NCBI GenBank assembly: GCA_964510205.1
Contig: CAZEBW010000032.1
Location: 1 to 36,950 of the forward strand
Length of the DNA stretch: 36,950 nt
From: CAZEBW01 sp964510205
GTDB lineage: Bacteria > Chloroflexota > Anaerolineae > VGOG01
Direction: 5' to 3'
Position 1 is the stretch's first letter, and the number at the start of each line of letters is the position of its first letter. This document shows, piece by piece, positions 30,111 through 36,703 of the stretch. Below the pieces are notes generated by a model that worked only from the letters and a program-made list of their open reading frames with translations, searched no databases and had not been told where the DNA came from. The position numbers and the translations under genes are program-made.

Positions 30111-31160
30111 ATGAACACCGCTGAAATCGGACGCACGGCCAGGAAACGATTCAAGGGAGCCTGCCGCGTCTGCCGGGTGTGTGACGGGCGGGCCTGCGCC
30201 GGGGAGATGCCCGGCATGGGCGGCGTCGGAACGGGATCCTCTTTCATCGCCAACGTGGAAGCCCTGGCCGCCATCCGCCTCACCATGCGGGTCATCCACG
30301 AGGTATCAGAGCCCGACATCAGCTTCCAACTCTTCGGCCACCGGCTTTCCATGCCCATCTTGGCCGCGCCAGTGGCCGGGGTGTCGCCTAACATGAGGGA
30401 CGCCGTCACCGAACAAGGGCTGGCACAGGCCATGGTGGGGGGCAGCGCCGCCGTCGGAACCGTCGGCCTGACCGGCGATGGCCCACATCCCATCCACTTT
30501 AGCGCGGGCCTGGAGGCAGTGAACGCCCACGGCGGACGAGGCATCCCCATCGCGAAGCCCCGGCCAGCCCAAGAGATCCTCAAACGGGTGCGCCAGGCCG
30601 AGCAGGCAGGGGCTTGGGCCGTGGGGGTGGATGTGGACGCGGCGGGAATCCTCAACATGGTGCGGGCGGGGCAGCCGGTAGGCCCCAAATCCACCCAGGA
30701 ATGGGCCGAGATCATCGCCGCTACCGACCTGCCTTTCATTCTGAAGGGCATCATGACGGTCGAGGATGCCGAAGCCTGTGTGGAAGCCGGCGCAGCGGCC
30801 ATTGTCGTCTCCAACCACGGTGGACGAGTGCTGGATCATACCCCAGGCACGGCCGAGGTGCTGCCTGACATCGCCAAGGCAGTGAGAGGAGACGTGACGG
30901 TCCTGGTTGACGGGGGCGTGCGCTCCGGGGTAGATGTCCTCAAGATGCTGGCCCTGGGAGCCGACGCGGTTTTAGTGGGCCGTCCCCTGGCCATCGCCGC
31001 CGTGGGCGGCGGGGCCGAGGGAGTGAGCATGGTCCTCGAGCAGTATGCCGACCAACTGCGCTCGGCCATGATACTGACAGGCTGCGCCTCGTTAGACAGA
31101 ATTCACAAGTCCATCCTATCCCCCAGCTATGACACACGCCCATCGCATTCTGACCATTAA
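30111..31160 (+). CDS. FMN-dependent alpha-hydroxy-acid oxidising protein
   Basis: 349 residues, TIM barrel of the lactate oxidase/glycolate oxidase family. FMN and catalytic motifs: PILAAPVAGVSP, FILKGIMTVEDA (Lys to FMN), SNHGGRVLDHTPGT (catalytic His/Arg) and VLVDGGVRSGVDVLKMLALGADAVLVGRP. An unusual N-terminal cluster, Cys18, Cys21, Cys24 and Cys29 (CRVCRVCDGRAC), typical of anaerobe versions, may bind an Fe-S centre. Likely oxidises lactate or a related hydroxyacid and passes electrons to a carrier such as the DUF2148 protein. Confidence 0.9.
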   Translation: MNTAEIGRTARKRFKGACRVCRVCDGRACAGEMPGMGGVGTGSSFIANVEALAAIRLTMRVIHEVSEPDISFQLFGHRLSMPILAAPVAGVSPNMRDAVTEQGLAQAMVGGSAAVGTVGLTGDGPHPIHFSAGLEAVNAHGGRGIPIAKPRPAQEILKRVRQAEQAGAWAVGVDVDAAGILNMVRAGQPVGPKSTQEWAEIIAATDLPFILKGIMTVEDAEACVEAGAAAIVVSNHGGRVLDHTPGTAEVLPDIAKAVRGDVTVLVDGGVRSGVDVLKMLALGADAVLVGRPLAIAAVGGGAEGVSMVLEQYADQLRSAMILTGCASLDRIHKSILSPSYDTRPSHSDH

Positions 31161-32202
31161 CCCTGGCTCTACCTCTACCAAGGTCGGCCTCTTCGAGGAC
31201 GAACATCCAGTCTTCGTGGAGACGATTCCCCACTCGGCCGAAGAGCTGGCCGCCTTCCTCCGCATCGCCGACCAATACGCCTTTCGCCGGGACGCCGTGC
31301 TCAGCCTTTTGGACGAGCATGGGGTTACGCCGGACTCGCTGGATGCCGTGGTGGGACGAGGGGGCATCCTCAGGCCCATCCCCAGCGGCACGTATCGGGT
31401 CAACGAGAAGATGCTGGATGAGCTGCGCCATCCCCAGGAGCGGGAACACGCCTCCAACCTGGGGGCCCTCATCGCTGACGATGTTGCCCGGCGAGCGGAC
31501 GTCCCCGCCTTCGTCGTGGATCCCGTCTGCGTGGACGAGCTCGACGACCCGGCCCGCATCTCCGGCCTGCCAGAGATCGAGCGCAGGAGCCTCTCCCACG
31601 CCCTCAATCTCAAGGCGACGGCGCGGCGGGCAGCCAGTGAGCTGGGCCAGCGCTACGAGGAAGTCAACCTGGTGGTCGTTCATCTGGGCGGCGGCATCTC
31701 CGTCACCGCCCATCGTCGGGGGCGGATGGTGGACGTCAACCAGGCCCTGGACGGCACAGGCCCTTTCGCCCCGGAGCGAGCCGGGGGACTGCCGGTGGGG
31801 GACGTGGTGCGCATGTGCTACTCCGGCCAATACACCTATGAGGAGATGATCAAAAAAATCACCGGGCGCGGGGGGCTGGTGGCTCACCTGGGCACCAACG
31901 ATGCCCGCCAGGTAGAGCAGCGCATCGAGGCAGGCGACCAGCACGCCAAGCTGATCTACCAGGCCATGGCCTATCAGATTGCCAAGGAGATCGGCGCGAT
32001 GGCGACGGTGCTCAAAGGCGACGTGGACGCCATCGTCTTAACCGGGGCGATGGCCCGCTCGGAGATGCTGATAGATTGGATCGTGGAGCGCGTGGAGTGG
32101 ATCGCGCCGCTGATGATCTACCCCGGCCAGGATGAGATGCTGGCCATGGCTCAGGGGGCGCTCCGGGTGCTCAGGGGCGAGGAAGAAGCTCGAGATTATT
32201 GA
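31129..32202 (+). CDS. buk: Butyrate kinase (or branched-chain acid kinase)
   Basis: 357 residues of the ASKHA acetokinase family: LTINPGSTSTKVGLFED, VVGRGGILRPIPSGTYRVNE, ASNLGALIADDVA, VVVHLGGGISVTAHRRGRMVDVNQALDGTGPF, LVAHLGTNDARQVE and VLTGAMARSE. Makes ATP from butyryl- or isobutyryl-phosphate. It overlaps the preceding gene by 32 bases. No phosphotransbutyrylase (ptb) is in the window. Ends 15 bases from the convergent MoaD-like gene. Confidence 0.94.
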   Translation: MTHAHRILTINPGSTSTKVGLFEDEHPVFVETIPHSAEELAAFLRIADQYAFRRDAVLSLLDEHGVTPDSLDAVVGRGGILRPIPSGTYRVNEKMLDELRHPQEREHASNLGALIADDVARRADVPAFVVDPVCVDELDDPARISGLPEIERRSLSHALNLKATARRAASELGQRYEEVNLVVVHLGGGISVTAHRRGRMVDVNQALDGTGPFAPERAGGLPVGDVVRMCYSGQYTYEEMIKKITGRGGLVAHLGTNDARQVEQRIEAGDQHAKLIYQAMAYQIAKEIGAMATVLKGDVDAIVLTGAMARSEMLIDWIVERVEWIAPLMIYPGQDEMLAMAQGALRVLRGEEEARDY

Positions 32203-32217
32203 CTCGGCCAGACCCCG

Positions 32218-32493
32218 TTATCCGCCAGCCACCGGTGGGAAAATAGCCAGCACGTCGTCTTCGCCAACACGGGTGTTGAGACCGTCCAAGAACTTCATGC
32301 TCCGTCTATTGACAAAGACGTTGATGTAACCCTCCAACTCGCCATCGTCGTCAAGAACGTGCCCCCTCAGGGCCGGATAATCGGCCACCAGCTTGTCGAG
32401 CACGCTCCCCACCGTATCATCGCCTTCCAGCTTTACCTCGATTTCCTTCTCCCCAACGAGCTGTCTCAGGGCAGCGAAAAGTTTCACCTTCAT
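32218..32493 (-). CDS. MoaD/ThiS-family sulfur carrier protein
   Basis: 91 residues, beta-grasp fold: MKVKLFAALRQLVGEKEIEV, a central VGSVLDKLVADYPALRGHVL helix, YINVFVNRRSM, and the C-terminal diglycine (FPPVAGG) that becomes a thiocarboxylate. Acts in molybdopterin or another sulfur-transfer pathway. No moaE, moeB or thi genes are nearby, so the pathway is uncertain. GAGGTCAAGCT precedes the ATG. It has its own promoter and a ~170-base leader with two hairpins. Confidence 0.9.
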   Translation of the reverse strand: MKVKLFAALRQLVGEKEIEVKLEGDDTVGSVLDKLVADYPALRGHVLDDDGELEGYINVFVNRRSMKFLDGLNTRVGEDDVLAIFPPVAGG

Positions 32494-32561
32494 AGCTTGA
32501 CCTCAATTCGGAACAACGGACTGTCAGAATTTAACGGACTCAATGGATCCAATTCTGCTCT

Positions 32562-32605
32562 CGCTGGACGACAGTCCAGCGGCGAAAACGCGGACTATCG
32601 TCCGC
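32562..32605 (-). promoter_or_regulatory. Tandem hairpins in the leader of the MoaD-like gene
   Basis: On the transcribed strand GCGGAC-GATA-GTCCGC (32605-32590) is followed eight bases later by CGCTGGAC-TGTC-GTCCAGCG (32581-32562). Both stems end in GGAC/GTCC around a 4-base loop. The pair resembles a two-stem RNA regulatory element, but the loops are not the six-base A/G loops of ANTAR targets. Confidence 0.5.
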
Positions 32606-32671
32606 TCGGAGCTTGAAACTTGGATCTACTGGGACTAGATGCTGAAGCACGCTGGTTCGTCCTGTCAGACG

Positions 32672-32700
32672 ATTATACCATCCCTGAGGGCAAAGCGCAA
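32672..32700 (-). promoter_or_regulatory. Promoter of the MoaD-like gene
   Basis: TTGCGC (32700-32695), 17-base spacer, TATAAT (32677-32672) preceded by TGG, an extended -10. Confidence 0.75.
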
Positions 32701-32703
32701 GAG

Positions 32704-32766
32704 GCAGTGATCAGTAAGCGGTAATCAGTCGCCTACTGACTACTGACCACTGTTCACTGGATACTG
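32704..32766. repeat. Heptamer array between divergent promoters (9 x 7)
   Basis: GCAGTGA, TCAGTAA, GCGGTAA, TCAGTCG, CCTACTG, ACTACTG, ACCACTG, TTCACTG, GATACTG in exact 7-base register. The last five share a -ACTG end and are approximate complements of the first four, so the array can fold back. Confidence 0.82.
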
Positions 32767-32769
32767 ATC

Positions 32770-32798
32770 TTGACTATTCGGGGAATACGGGATAAAAT
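32770..32798 (+). promoter_or_regulatory. Promoter of the DUF5808-like gene
   Basis: TTGACT (32770-32775), 17-base spacer, TAAAAT (32793-32798). Confidence 0.78.
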
Positions 32799-32804
32799 TG
32801 GCGG

Positions 32805-32868
32805 GAAGCACTGAAGCAATGAGGCAATGAGGCGACGAGGCAACGGGGCAACGAGGAAATGGGGCCCC
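32805..32868. repeat. GAGGCAAT octamer array (8 x 8)
   Basis: GAAGCACT, GAAGCAAT, GAGGCAAT, GAGGCGAC, GAGGCAAC, GGGGCAAC, GAGGAAAT, GGGGCCCC in exact 8-base register, starting at the predicted transcription start and forming most of the 5' leader of the DUF5808-like gene. Confidence 0.85.
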
Positions 32869-32914
32869 GTCAACATGCTACTCGTTGACTCGATACACAC
32901 TTGAGAGGTGAGCA

Positions 32915-33220
32915 ATGAAAAGGTTTCGACAACTCATGATAGGGCTTGGCCTGGGGATGGCAGCCGCGGCCGTTTACCAGGAACTGCAAAAATCGCCTGA
33001 GGAGCGCACCTGGCACGGGCAGGTCGGCGGGCTGGTGCCCTACGATTTCCGCCCGCCCACCCTGGAGCGGGTGCAAGAGGCGTACTGGAATCCCGACGAA
33101 CCCCGCATCTTCACCGACCGCGTTCTGGGCGTCGGCTGGGCCATCAACTTCTACCGCCTGCTGCAAGTTTTGAGCAGACTGATCACCCAGTTGCAGACCA
33201 CAATCAGGGAACACTCATGA
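32915..33220 (+). CDS. DUF5808-like small protein
   Basis: 101 residues. Hydrophobic N-terminal segment (~7-20, LMIGLGLGMAAAAV) that may anchor it, then VPYDFRPPTLERVQEAYWNPDEPRIFTDRVLGVGWAINFYRL, which resembles the short DUF5808 motif (NPDDPRLFVP..GVGWTLNF) seen at the ends of many membrane proteins. Function unknown. GAGAGGTGAGCA lies ahead of the ATG; promoter at 32770-32798. Confidence 0.78.
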   Translation: MKRFRQLMIGLGLGMAAAAVYQELQKSPEERTWHGQVGGLVPYDFRPPTLERVQEAYWNPDEPRIFTDRVLGVGWAINFYRLLQVLSRLITQLQTTIREHS

Positions 33221-33277
33221 CCATTGTAGCGACCGTTGTCGTGGACAACGCATTCACGCTCGGAGAGGGGTTCTACC

Positions 33278-34279
33278 ATGAAAGCCATGATGCTAACAGA
33301 GGCTCGACCGATTGAGGAGCAGCCGCTGGAGGCGGTGGAAATGCCGGCGCCGACGCCTGGGCCGGGTGAGATCCGCATCCAGGTGCAGGCCTGCGGCGTC
33401 TGCCACACCGATCTGCACACCGTGGAGGGGGAACTAGACCTGCCCAAGCTGCCCGTCATCCCCGGCCACCAGATCGTGGGGGTGGTGGATCAACTGGGGG
33501 ATAACGTGACCCGCTTTGGCCTGGGGGATCGGGTGGGCGTGGCCTGGCTGTATTCCAGTTGCGGAGAGTGCGACTTCTGCGAGCGCGGGTTGGAGAACCT
33601 GTGCCACCAGGCCCGCTTCACCGGCCTCCACGCCGACGGCGGCTACGCCCAGTACACCGTCGTCCCGGCCGCCTTTGCCTACGCCATCCCCGCCGGATTC
33701 CCCGACCTGCAGGCGGCCCCCTTGCTGTGCGCGGGCGTCATCGGCTACCGCTCCCTGCGGCTGAGCGAAATCCAGCCGGGGGAGCGATTGGGGCTGTACG
33801 GCTTCGGGGCCTCGGCCCACGTGACCATCCAGGTGGCCCGCCACTGGGGATGCGAGGTGTTCGTGTTCACCCGCAGCGAGGAGCACAAGCAGCACGCGCG
33901 CGAGCTGGGCGCGGCCTGGGTGGGAGAGGCGGAGGACGACCCGCCGGCCCTCTTGGACAGCGCCGTCACCTTCGCCCCCGCCGGCTGGATCGTGCTGGAG
34001 GCGCTGCGGGTGCTGCGCAAGGGGGGCGCCGTGGCCATCAACGCCATCCACATGAGCCCCATCCCCGAGATGCAGTACAGCCTCATCTACGGCGAGCGCA
34101 CCCTGCGCAGCGTGGCCAACATGGCGCGGCAGGATGCGGAGGAGCTCCTGCAACTGGCGGCCGAGATCCCCATCCACACCGACGTCGAGGTCTATCCCCT
34201 GGCCGAGGCCAACCGCGTTTTGCAGCGACTGAAAGGCCGGCAGGTGCGCGGGGCGGCGGTGTTGGAGATTCCTGAATAA
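33278..34279 (+). CDS. Zinc-dependent alcohol dehydrogenase
   Basis: 333 residues of the medium-chain family, closest in type to zinc-binding alcohol dehydrogenases of the AdhP group. Catalytic zinc ligands Cys42 (GVCHTD) and His64 (PGHQIVG); structural zinc Cys95, Cys98, Cys101 and Cys109 (CGECDFCERGLENLC); nucleotide loop LYGFGASAHVTIQ, with GFGASA in place of the usual GxGxxG. Substrate unknown. ATG at 33278 follows GGAGAGGGG; the extra 14 codons upstream are not needed. A short hairpin (33234-33250) precedes it. Confidence 0.93.
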   Translation: MKAMMLTEARPIEEQPLEAVEMPAPTPGPGEIRIQVQACGVCHTDLHTVEGELDLPKLPVIPGHQIVGVVDQLGDNVTRFGLGDRVGVAWLYSSCGECDFCERGLENLCHQARFTGLHADGGYAQYTVVPAAFAYAIPAGFPDLQAAPLLCAGVIGYRSLRLSEIQPGERLGLYGFGASAHVTIQVARHWGCEVFVFTRSEEHKQHARELGAAWVGEAEDDPPALLDSAVTFAPAGWIVLEALRVLRKGGAVAINAIHMSPIPEMQYSLIYGERTLRSVANMARQDAEELLQLAAEIPIHTDVEVYPLAEANRVLQRLKGRQVRGAAVLEIPE

Positions 34280-34288
34280 TCGCCGCCG

Positions 34289-34393
34289 GTCGAGTAGCGA
34301 TGCGTATCGAGACCAAGGCGCTGGCTCAGTGCGATCAAAGTCTGAGCAAAGCCGCTCGCTTGGCCTCGATATGGCCCTTCAGGCCTACTCGAC
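34289..34393. repeat. GGTCGAGTAG imperfect inverted repeat
   Basis: GGTCGAGTAG (34289-34298) and CTACTCGACC (34384-34393) are exact complements; inside, TATCGAGACCAAGG is echoed by a complement of CTTGGCCTCGATA. The 105-base unit fills the spacer after the dehydrogenase gene; similar GGTCGAGTAG...CGAGACC repeats are widespread in high-GC bacteria. Confidence 0.7.
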
Positions 34394-34423
34394 CAGCGCT
34401 CGCTCGATATATGGAGGCACACG

Positions 34424-34879
34424 ATGCAAAAGCAACCCAACTCCCGCATGTGTTTCGTGTGCGGGATGGAGAATCCCATCGGCCTGAAAGCTTCTTTCTA
34501 CGACGAGGGTGATGGGCGGGTGATCGCCAAGTTCACACCGCGCGAGGAGCACCAGGGCTACCCTGGCTTCGTACACGGCGGGATCATCACCGCCTTGATG
34601 GACGAGGCCATCGGGCGCGTGGTCACGCCTCTCGACATCTGGGCGGTGACGGCCAAGCTGGAGCTCAAGTTCCGCAAACCCGTGCCCCTGGGAGAAGAGC
34701 TGACCATCGTTGGAGAGATGATCCGTCTGCGCTCGCGGACGTTTGAGGCCAAGGGGGAGCTGCGCCTGGCCGACGGCGCCGTCGCCGTCGAAGGCCACGG
34801 CGTCTACGTCCGCCTGCCCGACGAGGAGATCGAACGGCGAAGATCGGAACTGGACTTCTGGGAAGTGGTACCTGACTAA
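34424..34879 (+). CDS. PaaI/HotDog-family thioesterase
   Basis: 151 residues, single HotDog domain: PGFVHGGIITALMDEAIGRVV is the PaaI/4HBT helix motif with conserved HGG and catalytic-type Asp/Glu, then AVTAKLELKFRKPVPLGEELTIVGE. The N-terminal CFVCGMENPIGL carries a CxxC often seen in this branch. Probably hydrolyses a short or aromatic acyl-CoA. GGAGGCACACG precedes the ATG. Confidence 0.9.
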   Translation: MQKQPNSRMCFVCGMENPIGLKASFYDEGDGRVIAKFTPREEHQGYPGFVHGGIITALMDEAIGRVVTPLDIWAVTAKLELKFRKPVPLGEELTIVGEMIRLRSRTFEAKGELRLADGAVAVEGHGVYVRLPDEEIERRRSELDFWEVVPD

Positions 34880-34885
34880 GAATCC

Positions 34886-34947
34886 GCCACGAATTTCACG
34901 AATTAACACGAAGAAAAGAAATTAGTGAAATTCGTGTAATTCGTGGC
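34886..34947. repeat. GCCACGAATT/AATTCGTGGC inverted repeat
   Basis: Outer arms GCCACGAATT (34886-34895) and AATTCGTGGC (34938-34947) are exact complements, with TCACGAATT and AATTCGTG inside. The right half matches the copy at 14482-14512. Confidence 0.7.
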
Positions 34948-34970
34948 AAATGCTAACAGGAGGGATAGCT

Positions 34971-35453
34971 ATGGAACTTAAAACAGTCAACATCGAAAAG
35001 CCCGAGGACATCAACATGATCCTGGGCCAGTCTCACTTCATCAAGACCGTGGAGGACGTCCACGAGGCGATGGTCACTTCGGTGCCGGGGGCTAAGTTTG
35101 GGATGGCCTTCTGCGAATCGTCGGGGGCCTGCCTGGTGCGAGCCAGCGGCACCGACGAGGAGCTGGTGGAACTGGCCAAGAAGAACGCCTTCGCCTTGTC
35201 GGCAGGTCACTGCTTCGTCATCTTCATGCGCGACGCCTACCCCATCAACGTCCTCAACGCCATCAAGAACGTGCCCGAGGTGTGCCGCATTTTCTGCGCC
35301 ACGGCCAACCCCGTGGAGGTGGTCATCGCCGAGACGGAGCAAGGCCGCGGCATCCTGGGAGTCATTGACGGGCTTCGGAGCAAGGGCATCGAGGACGAGG
35401 AGGGCATCGCCTGGCGCAAGGACTTTCTGAGGATGATCGGCTACAAGCTTTGA
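34971..35453 (+). CDS. Adenosine-specific kinase (DUF355/PF04008)
   Basis: 160 residues. ILGQSHFIKTVEDVHEAMV, KFGMAFCESSGACLVRASGTD, SAGHCFVIFMRDAYPINVLN and ETEQGRGILGVIDG match this compact family, known mainly from archaea and thermophiles. A structurally studied archaeal member binds adenosine and ATP; the role in purine salvage is plausible but thinly documented. ATG at 34971 behind AGGAGGGATAGCT. It overlaps the following metalloenzyme remnant. Confidence 0.93.
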   Translation: MELKTVNIEKPEDINMILGQSHFIKTVEDVHEAMVTSVPGAKFGMAFCESSGACLVRASGTDEELVELAKKNAFALSAGHCFVIFMRDAYPINVLNAIKNVPEVCRIFCATANPVEVVIAETEQGRGILGVIDGLRSKGIEDEEGIAWRKDFLRMIGYKL

Positions 35454-35640
35454 ACCATCGCGCGTCCCCCTCGGTGATTTTGGCCTTCCTGGACGGCCTG
35501 GGCTTGGGGCCAGCCGACGAGAGCAATCCTCTTCGGCTGGCCCCTATACCCATCCTGCGGCGGTTGAACGGCAGCAAACCCGCCAAGCGCGGGCCATCAC
35601 CGAAATAGCCGACGGGGTCCTGCCGGTGTTAAAGAAATGA
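35450..35640 (+). pseudogene. Metalloenzyme (alkaline phosphatase superfamily) remnant with internal deletion
   Basis: A frame beginning at TTG 35450 reads VILAFLDGLGLGPADESNPL and then PIPILRRLNGSKP, the N terminus of phosphopentomutase/metalloenzyme proteins (metal-binding FLDGxGLG). It ends at a TAG at 35608. A second frame gives ARAITEIADGVLPVLKK to TGA 35640, which would suit a C terminus. Most of the gene is missing, and the two ends are out of frame. Confidence 0.65.
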
Positions 35641-35653
35641 GAGCCAAAAATAC

Positions 35654-35682
35654 AAAAAACCCACGAAAGGTCTTCGTGGGTT
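35654..35682 (-). terminator. Intrinsic terminator, minus strand
   Basis: Stem AACCCACGAA (35658-35667) and complement (35673-35682), loop five bases; read on the minus strand it is followed by TTTTTT. It lies 100 bases downstream of the HicB-like gene. Confidence 0.85.
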
Positions 35683-35781
35683 GACTGCTGGCATCAGGTT
35701 AGACTCGGTCACCGAAGCTCTAGTTGGCTTGGAGCAACAGACCAGTGGCTTCCGCCTACAGAATCTATCTGCAGCGGACGA

Positions 35782-35946
35782 CTACTCTTCTTCTGATTTC
35801 AGATACGATTCGAGAGCTTCTCTCAACTTCTGCATCAACTCATCAAGGGATTCGGCCCGAACGCGATAATTCTGGAGATCAGGCACAATAGCGACCAGAT
35901 AGCCCTCTTCATCTTGCTCTACTTTCAGACTGAACTCCTTCGCCAT
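35782..35946 (-). CDS. HicB-like antitoxin, without visible HicA
   Basis: 54 residues: FSLKVEQDEEGYLVAIVPDLQNYRVRAESLDELMQKLREALESYLKSEEE. This is the partial RNase H-like core of HicB antitoxins; the usual C-terminal DNA-binding domain is absent, as in the short HicB-type proteins. GGGAGGT lies six bases ahead of the ATG. It has its own promoter and terminator and stands alone: no HicA-like frame is found within 35609-36250. Either an orphan antitoxin or a regulator. Confidence 0.85.
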   Translation of the reverse strand: MAKEFSLKVEQDEEGYLVAIVPDLQNYRVRAESLDELMQKLREALESYLKSEEE

Positions 35947-36027
35947 TTCCGACCTCCCAGCGGTCCACGCTAACTAGAGCTTCAGTCCTCTGTTTTCCGA
36001 GAGCAACTCCCCTTGCTGCTCTTCACT

Positions 36028-36055
36028 ATTATACCACGTTTCGCCCCGAAATCAA
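36028..36055 (-). promoter_or_regulatory. Promoter of the HicB-like gene
   Basis: TTGATT (36055-36050), 16-base spacer, TATAAT (36033-36028) preceded by TGG, an extended -10. Confidence 0.8.
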
Positions 36056-36206
36056 ACAAGTTGAACCAAACCGAAAACATCTGAAATCACCTGTTTGATG
36101 ACTGGCTGCGACCGCGGGGCCGGAAAGCGTTGCTCACCACTCCCTCCTTCTTCTGCCTCGCAGGCCAAATTCACGCAGGATTCACGAACTGCGACGTCGA
36201 AATGTA
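36056..36206. other. Spacer without recognisable features
   Basis: The ~150 bases between the divergent promoters of the HicB-like gene and the riboswitch hold no open frame, repeat or hairpin I can support. Confidence 0.5.
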
Positions 36207-36235
36207 TTGACAAAGCAGCGAATAAGTGATAAAAT
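36207..36235 (+). promoter_or_regulatory. Promoter of the c-di-GMP riboswitch transcript
   Basis: TTGACA (36207-36212), 17-base spacer, TAAAAT (36230-36235). The predicted start is just before the riboswitch. Confidence 0.88.
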
Positions 36236-36249
36236 GGAAATAGTCAGCC

Positions 36250-36384
36250 TCCACCGACAAAGGCAAACCCATCGAAAGGTGGGGACGCAAAGCCACGGGT
36301 CTGGGTCGGGGGACGGGCAATCAGTAATCAGGCATCAGTCTCCTGATTCCCTAATCCCTGACATGACGGCCGGGCTGCCGAAAC
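36250..36384 (+). ncRNA. c-di-GMP-I (GEMM-I) riboswitch
   Basis: Contains the conserved aptamer strings in order: ACAAAGGCAAACC, GAAA tetraloop, GGGGACGCAAAGCC, ACGGGTCT, and at the 3' side GGCCGGGCTGCCG. The left arm CCCATC-GAAA-GGTGGG and the tetraloop-receptor side are typical of GEMM-I, which binds cyclic di-GMP. The right arm is extended by a 49-base heptamer array. An intrinsic terminator follows within 15 bases, so control is probably by transcription termination. Whether c-di-GMP turns the gene on or off cannot be read directly. Confidence 0.93.
36317..36365. repeat. Heptamer array inside the riboswitch (7 x 7)
   Basis: GCAATCA, GTAATCA, GGCATCA, GTCTCCT, GATTCCC, TAATCCC, TGACATG in exact 7-base register within the variable arm of the aptamer. 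AATCAGG/CCTGATT lets it fold as a hairpin extension. Confidence 0.75.
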
Positions 36385-36397
36385 GGGGCATAAGCGT

Positions 36398-36439
36398 AAC
36401 GTGCTTTTCGGAAACGAGCAGTCCGGGGAGCACGTTTTT
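36398..36439 (+). terminator. Riboswitch-linked intrinsic terminator
   Basis: AACGTGCT (36398-36405) pairs with AGCACGTT (36429-36436), with an internal sub-hairpin, followed by a T run. The usual expression platform position. Confidence 0.82.
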
Positions 36440-36469
36440 GTATCATCAGTAGATGAGAAAATCTTGCTA

Positions 36470-36515
36470 CCGGGTGGCGTCCCCGCCACCCGGACGGGGC
36501 GAGGACGCCCCTTTT
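36470..36515 (+). terminator. Second hairpin pair with T tract
   Basis: CCGGGTGGCG/CGCCACCCGG around TCCC, then GGGGCG-AGGA-CGCCCC-TTTT. An outer GAGAAAA/TTTTCTC pairing encloses both. Acts as a further terminator, or is a repeat. Confidence 0.65.
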
Positions 36516-36607
36516 GAGCGACTTTTCTCAAGTACAGATCATAGGATACACAAGACGATGAATCGCAGGAATGCCTCAAGCCTCCATATCTACTAAGAAA
36601 CTTGTGG

Positions 36608-36691
36608 TGTCATTGCGAGCCGAAGGCGAAGCAATCTCCTATCAGCAACTTGGGGATCGCTTCGGCGAAAAAGCATCGCCTCGCGATGACA
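36608..36691. repeat. Palindromic CATTGCGAG intergenic element, copy 3
   Basis: TGTCATTGCGAG to CTCGCGATGACA, with GAAGCAATCTCC inside; 84 bases. It separates the riboswitch terminators from the gene they precede and ends 12 bases before the GTG. Confidence 0.82.
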
Positions 36692-36703
36692 GAAGGAAGA
36701 GTT

